Assembly: GCF_902150065.1 (NCBI RefSeq)
Contig: NC_043991.1
Location: 8,032,499 to 8,096,498 of the forward strand
Direction of reading: 5' to 3'
From: Myripristis murdjan
Taxonomy: Eukaryota; Chordata; Actinopteri; Holocentriformes; Holocentridae
DNA length: 64,000 nt
Shown here: piece by piece, positions 39,511 through 50,508 of the stretch
Position numbering within the stretch: the first letter of the stretch is position 1
Layout of the letters: the number at the start of each line of letters is the position of its first letter
Notes under the pieces: generated by a model
Seen by the model: only the letters and a program-made list of their open reading frames with translations
Told to the model about the DNA's origin: nothing
The model's database searches: none
Translations under genes and position numbers: made by a program

Positions 39511-39518
39511 CTTTTATA
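39511..39518 (-). promoter_or_regulatory. pmch: TATA box of the MCH gene
   Basis: TATAAAAG on the minus strand, 101 bases upstream of the ATG. It predicts a transcription start near 39483 and a 5'UTR of about 70 bases. A TATA-driven promoter fits a highly expressed neuropeptide gene. Confidence 0.75.
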
Positions 39519-40286
39519 CCATTTTGTACATATAGGATTAATCACACGTGGACACTTAGTTCTTCCATCATTGCTTCTCCCATTGTGTACCGGATATTAC
39601 CCAAAGGCATTAAAAGGCACTTATTTAGAGCTCTCACGGTGTTCAAGTGTGTTGTTTGGCGCAAAGTTAATTAAAATTATCACCGCCATGATGGCGGATC
39701 TTTAGACCATGATGATGAAACAGTGGGACTTCTTTGAGGCTGCGATACAAAGGAAGACATTAATCCAGAAATCATGCCCTTTAAAACAACACAGAGGGAT
39801 TACCCACCTGTGGCCTGCTTTGTGCCGGAGACACTCGAGCGCAGAAGCTTTTCTCTCGTGGCGTTGTTGCAACGCGGTTCAATAAGGGATTTCAAGTGGG
39901 ATTACAGCAAGAAAGCAAACAAATGATTCTTGAAGTGTTTGTGGCGCAGCTTTTTGTTGACGTGTCAAGGGAAATGGAGCAATTCCACAGCTAAAGCTAA
40001 GTTCGGAAAACATTTCTTTTAAAAAAAAAATGCATTAGAAGTGCTCTCCATAAGCCCAAAAGTGAAAACTTACCTGATCAGTTGCCGGAGCACAGCGCAA
40101 TTATAACTGTACCTAATTATGCTTGCCAGATGGGTGTTACGGGAACCTGTGTTTACATAACACGCAGATGAAATAAGGTGGTATAATGCATGCATGAGAG
40201 ATCTGAGTTAGAGAGATATCAAAGGCAAAGAAAATGACAAATTTTGATTTATGATGAGGTGCATGTTTTTTAGCAGCTGTGGAGAG

Positions 40287-40850
40287 AGTGCTCAGTAATC
40301 CTGTTCCTAACTTTAAGTAGGTTTACTGTGATACTGCGGAGGAACTGCATCGTTTACAGCTCTTTAATAAATGTAGCGCAGTAAAAAGTATGATATTTCC
40401 CTCTAAAATGTAGTGTGGTAAAAGTATAAAGTCTCAGAGATTGTAAATAGAAATAAGAGAAGTGATTTAATTTGTTTTCACTGGCACAGGTGACACACTC
40501 AGATAATCCTGCTCCTGAGTTTAAGTAGGATTACCATGATGGAAAAGTACTCAAGGAAAGGCCCTGCATTCAAAATTGTATTTAAAGTATACCAGCATTA
40601 ACAATAAAAGGTGCTTAACTATCAAAAGTAAAAGTTTTATGTGCTTATGTGCTTATAGTTTGTAAGTAAAACTGTATTTTTCAGAGGAACTACATTATCT
40701 GCAGCTGTTTAATACATGTACTGCAGTAAAAAGTACAGTATTTCCCTCTGAAATGTAGTGTGGTAACAGTATAAAGTCTCACAGAATGGAAATAGAAATA
40801 AGAGAAGTGCCAGGGTTTGATTTGTTTTCTTTCACGCAGGTAACATATTG
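40287..40850. repeat. Two degenerate copies of a dispersed fish repeat
   Basis: The words gcagtaaaaagta, atttccctctgaaatgtag and agtataaagtctca recur in two blocks, with matching parts at 40338 and 40683. The first block lacks about 140 bases present in the second. The wording (constant 'aagtac', 'gtaaaagtat') is that of a common fish interspersed repeat; I cannot classify it. Confidence 0.6.
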
Positions 40851-42669
40851 AGATAACTTCACGTCAATTCCTGTTCAGGGAACTTTGGAAACCAAGGCCT
40901 CTCTAGAGGGGGCCGATGTTATGCCGTTAACACCGCATTTCTCGACAGCTTATTAATACTCCAATGCACATGTTTGCCCTCAAATAACAGAATTTTGCAT
41001 GACAGAGGTCAGTTTTTGTTCAGCGGTTACACTTGGCAGCGCCGCGGTACAACAAATGATTTTACTGGTATGCCTTGCAGCACATTACAAAAGTTTGATG
41101 GCTAGACATATAATTTTGTGTTATTAAATTGTTAAGGTTATTTTAGAATTGGCAATTTGCAGCTGGACAGCTCGGATGGGAAGTGCCGTGGCCCGTTTCT
41201 CATTGAAAACCATGTCTGTGTTCTGCACGGACAGCGTTGGCAGACTTGTGGTTACTAAAAAGCCTGGCACTTGACAATCCTTTACACCCTGTTTTTGTTA
41301 CTGTCTCGTGTGGTTGTCTGGAAACAGATGGTTTTGTTTAAATCTTATCTTTCATTCCTAAACGTCGGATCTTTATATGTATCGTTGACGGGATGGGTGG
41401 AGCTCTTTCCTCTGCAGTCGCTGTTATGGTCCATGAGAGCATATCGCTGTTTTTGGACTAAAACCATGCATCTGTAAAATATGGGCCTTTCAGGAATGAA
41501 GGGGAGGAAAAAAATGCTTATTTTCTCTGATGTTCATGTATTTTATTGGATTATTGAACGCGGTTTTAACAGGTTTCAAGAGCCAAGGAGGCATGAAATT
41601 CTCTCAGCACATAAATGGCTATGTAAACATTAAATTTATGTAATATGCTGCGAGAAATTGCCAGTAAGGTCTTCTGTGACAGCAGCAACAAATAAAGCCA
41701 CGCTGTGTGGAATTTGTTAACAGTAGGAGAAGGTCAAGGTTTGAGCCTCCCCTCTTTAAGCTCCTTCATTTTGGCTGAAACGGGACGGCATGACGATAAA
41801 TCTCTTTCAGTTTGCTGATGGGAAAAACGATCATCATAATTGCCTCGACGTCCCAGCAGAGTGACCGGAAATAGGGCAAAGTAGAGCGAGCGTTCAACTG
41901 CGTATTTAGTGGCTGAAAAGATGAGAGAAAGAGAGGCAGGATGACTTGCACAAAGGATTGTGGGACAGATTCAAACTGGGGATGTTTTGATAACAGGACA
42001 TGCTGTGCGTTTTAGCCCAGTGACCCACCAGGTTGCCGTCAAACTACATTATTTTCATTTCTGGAAAAATCATCCCGGGAGCGGCTGAAGAGACACGACT
42101 GTTTTCCTTAACTGCATCGCCATATTGTGCTCATTACAGCCGCTGCATAAATGTTGTAGTCATTCATCATATGAGAATGATTTTCATGGTCAGGAGGAGG
42201 ATGCCTGCCTATATATTTTACACTCGACTGAAGCTTAACAGCCTAGGACTAAGCTGTAATTTTCTGCCAACACCTCTAAAAATCCACACGACAGGTCTAC
42301 CAGTAACAGGGCTAATAAAAAGATCATATAATCTCTTCAGAGAAATATTCGGCTTGTTTTCATTCATTCCCGTTCCCATAAACTCCATGAGAACAGTTCA
42401 GCCCCCTCAAATTCAACATTTACAGTGCAGAGAAACAGTATTGACCTGTGTTTGTGTCCAGCAGTGTTGTGGATACTGTCGCTATAACAGAGTATGTATT
42501 TATCTGCTGGAGTGTGATGTTTGACTCCTCTCTATGGCCAGGTGTTTTCTTTACTTGTGGTTATTGGGCTACAGCTGCGTGCCATATGTCCATAATAGTC
42601 CTGACTCTATAACATAACCGAGAGGCTTGTGTTCCTATACTACATTCTCAACGCCATCTTTACCGAATC

Positions 42670-43148
42670 TTAAAGGAAAACTCCAACGTTTTGAGCAAAA
42701 TAACCTTTTCAACCAGACTGAGACGAGATGTTTGGTACCATTTCCACCTCTGTACGTCCACTGGTTTGGTTCTTATGGGTGGCTTTTCATGTTAGCTTAG
42801 CATAATGACTTGAAGTCTATGGGAGTCATTAGCGTAGCTCGGTCCAAGTGGACAAAAATAAACCTTACAGCAACTTCAAAGCTGTTATTTACACAGTGTA
42901 TCATTTTACAATGTAAATCTCTTGGAATTAAAAAAGAGAGAGTCGTTTTAGATTGCAGTAAGGTTTTTTTTTTTTTTTTTTACTTTTTGATGGAGCTAGG
43001 CTAATAACTCCCATAGACTGCAAGTCTTTATGCTAAGCTATTAGGAATCGAATCACTGGACGCACAGATGTGAAAATGGTTTCAAACTCTCAGCCTGGGC
43101 AGGTCAGAAAAAGGGTATTTTGCACAAAATGTTGGAATATTCCTTTTA
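42670..43148. mobile_element. TTAA-type MITE, copy 2 (longer form)
   Basis: The left end TTAAAGGAAAACTCCAACG and the right end (aaaatgttggaatattcctt) repeat the ends of the 877-1049 element. The inner motif 'cactggacgcacagatgtgaaaatggt' style sequence is also shared. The right TTAA is degraded. About 480 bp, with a 22-base T run near 42964 and no coding content. Confidence 0.65.
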
Positions 43149-46100
43149 CCACAGATACTTTATAAAAACGGGCATCAGATAACAATGAGGCAAAACACCG
43201 CATATTCACAAACACCTCATTCCATGGATATAATAATAATAATTCAATAATTTTCCTGACATTCTTGGAAAACGGAGATTTAGAAAAAGCAGAGACAGGG
43301 TTCGTTTTCCGTGTTTGGCCTCAGGCACGAGGGCAGCAGCCGCCCCGCTCAAGGTGTTTTTGTGCTACAGAGAATCGTCTATTAACAGCAACAGTGCCGC
43401 ACCTCGTTGAAAAGAAGAAGAAAGAAGACAGGAGAAAAAAAAAAAAAAAAAAAAAAAAAAAACACAGGCCTTCTCAAAGTGAGCCGGCCAAGATGTGCAG
43501 ACCAGCTGACTACACTGATGGGTGCCAACCAAAACACGAGGCCTCAGCTCGGGGTTTTGAAGGGGAAAAAAGACCCCGGCCGTGGACCGAGGGGAGACAG
43601 TGGCTCTCACATAACGCCGGCCCCTGTCTGCACACAGCGGCGCACCTCTTTATTACGACACCAAGAGGCCGGCCATCCACGCCATGCAGACTCAAGTGTT
43701 ATTCCAGCTAGGTAAATACAGGGCACAGATCTAACAGTGATGAATAGCACTTATTAACAGGCACAAATTGAATTATGTTGTTGAAATTCCAGTGTGGTGC
43801 ATTCTGCCAACCTGTTTTTTTTTTTTTTTTTTTTTTTTTTTTTGAGGTCTGAGCGATTGAAATCTCCACTTTCTTCTGCTTGCAGACAGCCTCAGGATTT
43901 CTATACCAGGTCACACACAAAGGACTTCTATTTCCGAGGCAGAACACTCTGGTTATACTGCGAAGGATGTTCTCAAAGAAGCAGCGAATTCCTTCCCATC
44001 ATTTTCTCCGATCAGTCAAAGGAGAGCCTAAAATCATAACTCCAGAAATCCACTGTGGTTTTCCGTCACTAATGATCGTAAAAATGACCTTGCACTTTGT
44101 ATCTATACCCGGAAGATGATATTTATGTCACACAGTACAGCTCCAAATACCTTAAATGGCCTCAAGATGAAAGCCCAAACATTTCTTTATTAGAGGTGCA
44201 AGCCGATCTGTCGTGTTAGGATGTGACTGTATGGGGATGATGACAGTAAACAGATGAAAGCGGATCGTGGATCAGGTCGCCGCATCTTCCTGATTGGGTG
44301 ACTCGGTTCAAAGAGCTCGCCCAATTCCCACAGAGGCTAAAACCCCCAAAACAGGTGCTCATCAGAGCCGTGAAATGTGACAAAGTGGAAGCAAAGACGG
44401 GGGTTTTCAGCTCAGAGTGCCTCTGAAAAGGAGAGGGAAAAAAAAAAAAAAGCCCAACACATTCATATCTCATCAATAGATCTGCAGAGATACTGGTAGC
44501 CATGGAGATGGTCAGTCAACATGTAATCACAATGTGCGACAGAAATAGCAACATCAGTGCCCTGTGTGTTAGTTGGAAGGAGAGAGGAAGCCCTGTGAAG
44601 AAGTTCTTGGAGAGACATGTTTTTTGATGAAGGGACGGAAGAATTAATTATATGGACATGCTTGGGGGAATCTGATCCTTTTCCAAATCATACTCGCCTC
44701 ACTGACCACACATAAGCCACAATGTTAATACTGGGTGGGGGAATGTTGTTGCAAGCCTCAGGAGTGCGAGCATTAGAAATGCTTAGCTTGAAAGGCCCCT
44801 TACACATGCACTCTGGGACTAAAACTCTGGCTATTTTTGGCCCTAAAAAATAGTAGTGGGTTTGTCCCGTGTGTTGATACTACATCGCAAAAATGCTCAT
44901 TGCTTCAAGTTAAAGAGATAAATTGCATTTTGTGTTTTTTAGAAAAGAGTGAAGGCTCTGGAGGGCTACCTGACCCCGTCCCTGACGTATGAAACTTTTG
45001 ATCTATGCTCGCGCCGCTTGCTACACGCCGCATTTAAATGCACCTAAATAATCACAGGTCGCTATAAAATTAACGGGTGGATACCTCCAGTATTTGTTTT
45101 TGCGCGGCATGACCAAGCGCAGTTTGACAGTCCTGCTTCTATAAAACATTGATTAGATTTCTGACTGTGCATCATGCTGTGGAGGAAGACTATTCCAGAC
45201 ATATTGGCTGTCTGACAGTGGAACTCCTCTGCTGTTCCTCAGCAACAGACTCAGTGGTTTGTGTCTATGTCTCATATCCACGGTAACAAGCGCCCGATGT
45301 TAAATTTAGCAGGCTTTGCCATCAATATGAATAAATGGTATACGACTCTCAATGAACAAGTTACTGAATCAGTGCAAAATTGATGAAATGTTAACTTGTG
45401 CGGTTGTTATTGTTGTTTTTTTTTTTGTTTGATTTTTCCCTTCCACAGAGATGTAGCAGCCATTTGATCCTCAGTTTTTTTGCAGGAAACAATGTTCAGC
45501 TTCAGAGGATGATAGCAGAACATGCGCTTTTGTTGTGCCTGACACCATGGTGAATACAGCTATATATAGTGTATGTGGTGAAAATACGGTTTATCATGAG
45601 CTTCTGCAGACGTTGCGGCTGCTAGGCATGTGGCTGTTTGCTGAAGGAACAGTCGAAAAAGGAATCAACAACAATTCATCCAAGAGAGGACAAATCAGCA
45701 ACATTGAATTTTCGAAAGAAGACCAACAAAAGAACATTTTACATACTGCAGCATCTTTCAGATTTAATCTCAAGATTTTACAGTAAAACAATAAGCTAAA
45801 TTCTAAGGGTTAAGAAGTATACTTATGCTGGAGTTCTGCCTAAAACACACCATTGTATCTCAGAAGAAAGAATGCAAATGTTCAATATAAACCCTTTTTG
45901 ATCATTTAAGCAACAATAATAACTTTTGATTAATGCAATAACTATAAAATTAAAAGTTCAGTCACAGGTGTGCATTTTTTATTTTAGACACTCAGAGAAT
46001 CAGACCTTAGGATTACATGCAGTGATGCCATCAATCATTTTTTCCTGCAAAACTGAAAAAAAGCATTAATATGTGGTCTGTTGCAGTGGCAGCAGGATTA

Positions 46101-46295
46101 AGAAGACCATTCCCATGGATCCCATCACACAGGATGAAGCGTTTTGAATGCTGAGCAATGCAAGAAACGCTGCACTGTCATTTATCATACATGTCTACAA
46201 AACAAAAACGCACAGCTGCGACTATTTTTTGCTGGTTTTGCAGTGTCTCTGAAAAATAGGCCTAACGCATATTTGTTTTTGGGAGGCCACGTACT

Positions 46296-46759
46296 TTACG
46301 TTTCCCTAATCAGCTGAAAAATGTTCTTGAGTAAGATCACTAACCCCAGGATGGTTCCCCACATCATTCTGGCTTCCACCTGTTTGCATCTGTGCCTCCA
46401 TGTATGACCCTTTTTCAGTGTCTTGATGTCAAACCGAAAGGAAGAAAAAAATCTCTTATAATTGAGATTAAATGATTTAGGAGCACATACCTCAAGGACA
46501 AGGTTGCATTTCTGTACTTGAAATATTGCTGGCTTCCCTCTGATCCAGACCTAAGAAGTAAAAAGTTGTTTTTATATAAAAAGTAGTTGCTCCTCTTGAT
46601 GCAAATTTGTATCCTACACCTCTTCTCTCAGGGAAGCTGGCTCCTGTGATCGGATCCTGCTTTCTGTGTGTTCAACAAGCTCACGCTGCCTGAGCCTCTT
46701 GCTCATTTGCAGTCTTGTCTCCTCCTGCCAAAACACCTTATTATCATGATCCTGCAAAT
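46296..46759 (-). CDS. Unrecognised protein, three C-terminal exons
   Basis: Three minus-strand exons join cleanly: 46759-46620 (46 full codons), 46550-46491 (20 codons) and 46421-46296 (41 codons and TAA). Borders are GT-AG, each intron short (69 bases each), and exon 2 has an excellent acceptor (ttttacttcttag) and donor (GAG|gtatgt). The first exon reads LQDHDNKVFWQEETRLQMSK, then charged heptad-like sequence, probably coiled coil. The end carries a hydrophobic segment, MMWGTILGLVILLKNIFQLI, that could be a membrane anchor or amphipathic helix, with a basic flank (RHRCKQ) before it. Only one of the three frames is open through the first exon. I cannot name the family. The first exon needs one base from an upstream exon, so the gene continues to the right. 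Confidence 0.6.
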
Positions 46760-46899
46760 CTGTATGGAATAACAAACAGACAAAATACATATTCCTGCAT
46801 GGCATGATGTTTTTCTTGTTTTTAGCAGAAGTTCTAAAAACTTTTTCACATGCAAATACATAAATTAGGGTTACTGGGCGCCTCTCTTTGAAGATGCAC

Positions 46900-47095
46900 C
46901 TGGCATGGACTCAAGACATACTGACAGGAGGGACTACATCTCCCAGCAGACCTTGGGGTGCCTGTGAATTCCAGGAGGAGCTGGGTCAGGTTTATAGAGA
47001 AAAAGCTGCTCAGCTGCTCAGCTCGCCCTGTTGCCACCACGACAGCAAAAAAAAAAAAAAAAAAAAAAAAGGATGGATGAATGGATAGATGGTGG
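46900..47095 (+). mobile_element. 3' fragment of a non-LTR retrotransposon (LINE)
   Basis: The plus strand reads like the tail of fish LINEs: gggactacatctcccagc, then 'ttggggtgcctg', 'aggaggagctggg', 'ctgctcagctgctcagct', a poly(A) run (47047-47070) and GGAT-type repeats (ggatggatgaatggatagat). These correspond to the reverse transcriptase C-terminus and 3' end of L2/Rex-like elements. Heavily decayed, no intact frame. Confidence 0.55.
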
Positions 47096-48089
47096 AACGA
47101 CATTTTCACTTTGCCTTCAAATGACAGCCGGGTGATTTTTGTTCTCTCTAATTGCACCTCAGGGGACGTTATTTTCACGACATGTCTCCTGGAGACCAAG
47201 TGACGCGTTTCTGTGTTCAATAGGACTTAAATCTCAGGGAGATGATTCATTCCTCCATCCTGCCCCCTATTAAGAAATCTACCATCCACCGCATGAATCA
47301 AAGCTTTCACACAAAGAGCCATTTACGTCTGATTTGCTTTCATTAATTGAGAAAACACTGACATGAAACACGTGAGGTCCTATGCGTGTTACCCTATTCT
47401 CTAGAAGTTTTCCATGTGTGTTTCTGCCGCAGTATTACCAAGACTGGATCCTGCACATTGATTGTACGCTGCAGCTTAGAGTGATTCTGATTTCATTTCA
47501 TAACACACCTTTTCAGCTCCACATTGTACCAATTAAAAAGGAACAGGTCACAGTCTCTCTGCTGCACGCTATGGCAGGGGAGCAGTGCTGCAGAACAGAT
47601 AAAGAAGACATAATACTGGACTTTGTGCCTGATCCCCCCTTCCTACACACACACACACAACCACAGTATGGCATGCATCACAAGTATTTGCTGTTTTATG
47701 TGTATGATTTAATGATTTGTTCTGTTTTGACTTGGTACTGGATACACAACTATGATAGTACAACCGCATTTTACTGTTGGCTGCTTGACCTGCAGTTTTG
47801 GGTTAGGAGCATTTTACTACTACTATTATTATTATTATAGAATTATTACTCTCTTACACTATTATACACTATTATCACTACTATACAAACTGATAATATA
47901 CTATAATATGTTACTATGACTTTGCTTGTTGTATTCTTGCAGTTTTTATAGTTACAGTGACAGTCACAGTGACAATGCATTGGTATACATCATTTAATAA
48001 GTATTCACAATAATGATATCAAATAACTACATTATTAATCACTGTTTTATGCCACCCCTGCTGTTTTAAATCTCCTTATTATCTATTCT

Positions 48090-48315
48090 CTTATCATGTC
48101 AATCACGGCTAATCTTTTATTAAGATTAAATTTGGGTGTGCACCAGAGCACCTTAATCTCCAGCAGCAACACACTCGCCTTCACAGCTCTGGTTTGACCT
48201 GTTGTTTTGTTATGTTGCATTGTTTTTTTTAGCATCTTGATCCATGAGGAACAGCCCGTTATGCTTTGTATGTGGATGAATGACAATAAAATTAACTTGA
48301 TTTGACTCGATTTAT
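48090..48315 (+). mobile_element. Possible retroposon 3' tail
   Basis: Ends in 'gaatgacaataaaattaacttgatttgactcga', the style of fish retroposon tails in which AATAAA is followed by short degenerate TTGAC/TTGAT repeats. The 5' limit is uncertain and no coding is seen. Confidence 0.3.
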
Positions 48316-48475
48316 AATAATTCATCCTACTTGCTACCACGGATGCTGATAGAGACACGTTTTCCATCGTTTTGTGTTTCAGGAATGATCTACTTAGAGT
48401 ATTTTTCTTCCAACCCTCATATGGCACATACTTACATTTTTAGCAGCAACATGAAAAATTGTTGCTTTGTCTCAC

Positions 48476-48549
48476 CAGGTGTAGTGAAAGTCCTCAGGGT
48501 TTCTGGGTAAATGTGCAATTACAGCAGGCACATCTGAGGACCGCTCCAT
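48476..48549 (-). CDS. Candidate first coding exon of the unrecognised gene
   Basis: After an acceptor (catgctctaacag) a minus-strand ATG at 48549 opens MERSSDVPAVIAHLPRNPED, then FHYT, and ends with a good donor (CTG|gtgaga) in phase 2. It may be the 5' end of the gene whose last exons lie at 46759-46296. Phase shows that at least one further exon, starting with one base and ending with one base, must lie between them. I could not find it. No family recognised. Confidence 0.4.
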
Positions 48550-49356
48550 CCTGTTAGAGCATGTGTGATATTGCAAATAAGGGTGTGTGGACTCCACAAA
48601 CTGTGGGTGATGTGAAAGAGAGCGGGGTAGACCAGGAAAAAAAAAAGGCTTGTCTAACACTTGAATAGTTTTAGGACATGAATTGGCATTTTGGACATGA
48701 ATTGGCTTCTTTACAAACATAATTTTGCTTGTAAACTGGTGTTATAGAAATAACTATGACAATAGGGGGACACTCAAGTGATATTTAGGCTATGCAAATT
48801 AGACAAATACTCTAAAATTCACTCTATATCTCCTGTATAATCTGGTGTTCAGTAGTGTTTTTTTCATGCAAGTTTGATATCAATGTTAGTAGACATTTTC
48901 CTTTCCTTGTGTGTGTGTGTGAGAGAGAGTTAGAGAAAGATTTGTCAGCTGAAAGCCATACTGGCTCATCATTATTTGCGGGTTCAGAATAAACTGAGCA
49001 TTCATGTTGAATCAGCATCATTTCAGGGTGCAGACCTGGTGATGAATCAATGTCATATTTAAACTTGGAGTCGATGCTACGGGGTTCGGCTCAGTGTTTA
49101 GATTTACTCCCGGTGGTGAGGACAAGCATGATGAGAACCAGAGCCGCCTGGAGCGATATGATGCTGGTTTACAGAAGGTCTGTCACTTGGTAACATTGAT
49201 GAGGAGGTTATGTAACGATGGTGTGTTCCTGGTTGGTGTGAAAATAAGCAGAAACTGAAAATACGTATGATAGTGGTGAAGGTGGTGATAAATATTTTGA
49301 CAAGGACTTATGATGATTTTTGCTTCATTTCATCAGGTGCCTTCGTTTACTGTTGC

Positions 49357-49358
<2 letters not shown>

Positions 49359-49448
<90 letters not shown>
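49359..49448. repeat. (GT)45 microsatellite
   Basis: An uninterrupted 90-base GT run, the longest simple repeat in the window. Confidence 0.97.
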
Positions 49449-49451
<3 letters not shown>

Positions 49452-49703
49452 CATGTGTTTTCTATGTTTTTCACTACTTGCACTTAGGCCCATCATGTCT
49501 CGTTGTTTTATTTAACCAAAAGTTAAACCCCTGACAGTTTTCCCAAACAAATTTTCCCAAGAGGACAATTAACCTGAATGTATTAAATGCATTAAAGATT
49601 AAAGGAAATATATTTATGTGGATTTCTTGCACATATTTATACATAATGCACATACACTGTTTGTTTTACAAATTTCTAATGGATATATTTTACATACATA
49701 TAC

Positions 49704-50035
49704 ACTCACTGTCCACTTTATTAGGTCCACCTGTACAGTCTAACGCAGTTCAGGTCAACAGCTCTGCCATAAATTCTACATTTTAACAAAGTTTATAATG
49801 TTCAGTTTGTGTTCACATTGTGGAAAATGTGTCAGTTTAATTCTGTGTTTATTACTGAGGTTGTAGTTTGCAGAGGTCTTGTACTGGACAACATTATGCT
49901 GAGAGGTGTTTCTAATTTTTTGTCCTCCCTAATTTATATACAACGACAGGGACAAAATAGTGGAAACACCTCTCAATAAAACGCAGTCCAGTGCAACAGC
50001 AGCACTAACTATGAGCTCAATGCCAAACATAGGAG
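49704..50035. mobile_element. Dispersed fish DNA repeat (TTATTAGGTNCACCTG type)
   Basis: Begins tcactgtccactttattagg followed by tccacctgtacagtct, a start shared by many fish interspersed repeats. A second motif, 'cacctctcaataaaacgcag', appears near the right end. I cannot give the superfamily or exact borders. Confidence 0.5.
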
Positions 50036-50124
50036 TGAATGAGCACCTCTGTTACTGTGACAAAAAGAAAACCTGAGCATAATAGGCAACAGAAAAAGGA
50101 AACTTTATGGCACAACATCTCGGC

Positions 50125-50138
50125 GTTGTCATGGCGAC
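50125..50138 (+). promoter_or_regulatory. spag8: RFX-type X-box upstream of spag8
   Basis: GTTGTCATGGCGAC differs at two positions from the palindromic X-box GTTGCCATGGCAAC bound by RFX2/RFX3, the regulators of motile-cilia genes. It lies 163 bases upstream of the spag8 ATG, the usual distance, and SPAG8 is an axonemal protein. Motif reading only. Confidence 0.6.
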
Positions 50139-50300
50139 ACTTCCGCCAACAGAGTCGCTCTTAGCTCAGGACAAACTCAGGTGTGTAAGGTGACAGCGGA
50201 TGAGTATTTTTTATTTATTTTTTTTTTTTTTAGGCGAGGGGACACTTTTTGTTCACCGATACGTCCAGCCAGTCTTCTCCTGAAGTGTGCGGCCTCACTC

Positions 50301-50460
50301 ATGTCCACCCAGGCGGCCTGCGGGGACGGAAACGACGGAAAATGTCTGTTGGAGAAAAGCACCGAGGAGGTACCAGTGCTAACTAGCTAGCAGCTAAACT
50401 CAGGAAAAAGGAAAATAGAAGATTATACAGAACCATAAATGCAGCTTCAGGTGGAGGTCC

Positions 50461-50508
<48 letters not shown>

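Larger units (their letters stand above)
39545..46295. other. Intergenic region between pmch and an unrecognised gene
   Basis: Holds the degenerate repeat pair at 40287-40850, a TTAA element at 42670-43148, and long homopolymers near 43434-43461 (A) and 43815-43843 (T). The 43265-43711 frame is largely produced by the A run and is not credible. An exon-like 44 bp block at 44940-44983 is discussed in the findings. Otherwise no gene seen. Confidence 0.45.
48560..50124. other. Intergenic region left of spag8
   Basis: Separates the unrecognised minus-strand gene from plus-strand spag8. Contains the (GT)45 tract and a dispersed repeat, with no coding sequence seen. It may hold the promoter of the minus-strand gene. 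Confidence 0.4.

Noticed and set aside
42033-42524. 163-codon plus-strand frame
   Set aside because: No recognisable motif, no promoter or splice context; length is possible by chance in 64 kb.
43265-43715. Open frames of 102-148 codons
   Set aside because: They depend on reading through a 28-base A run and have no splice or family support.
46923-46960. ZNF143-like site (ACTACATCTCCCAGCA)
   Set aside because: The same words belong to the coding tail of fish LINEs, followed here by matching LINE 3' end and GGAT repeats, so the retrotransposon explanation is better.
46846-47220. 124-codon minus-strand frame
   Set aside because: It is the antisense of the LINE fragment, extended through its poly(A) tail.
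47382-47840. 152-codon plus-strand frame
   Set aside because: It ends in TAT/TTA repeats read as poly-Leu, passes through a CA tract, and shows no domain. An acceptor-like site at 47432 was noted but no donor fits.
50181-50300. Upstream in-frame ATG for spag8
   Set aside because: It would add a Phe-run from a poly(T) stretch (FLFIFFFF) that is very unlikely at the start of a cilia protein; the ATG at 50301 is preferred.
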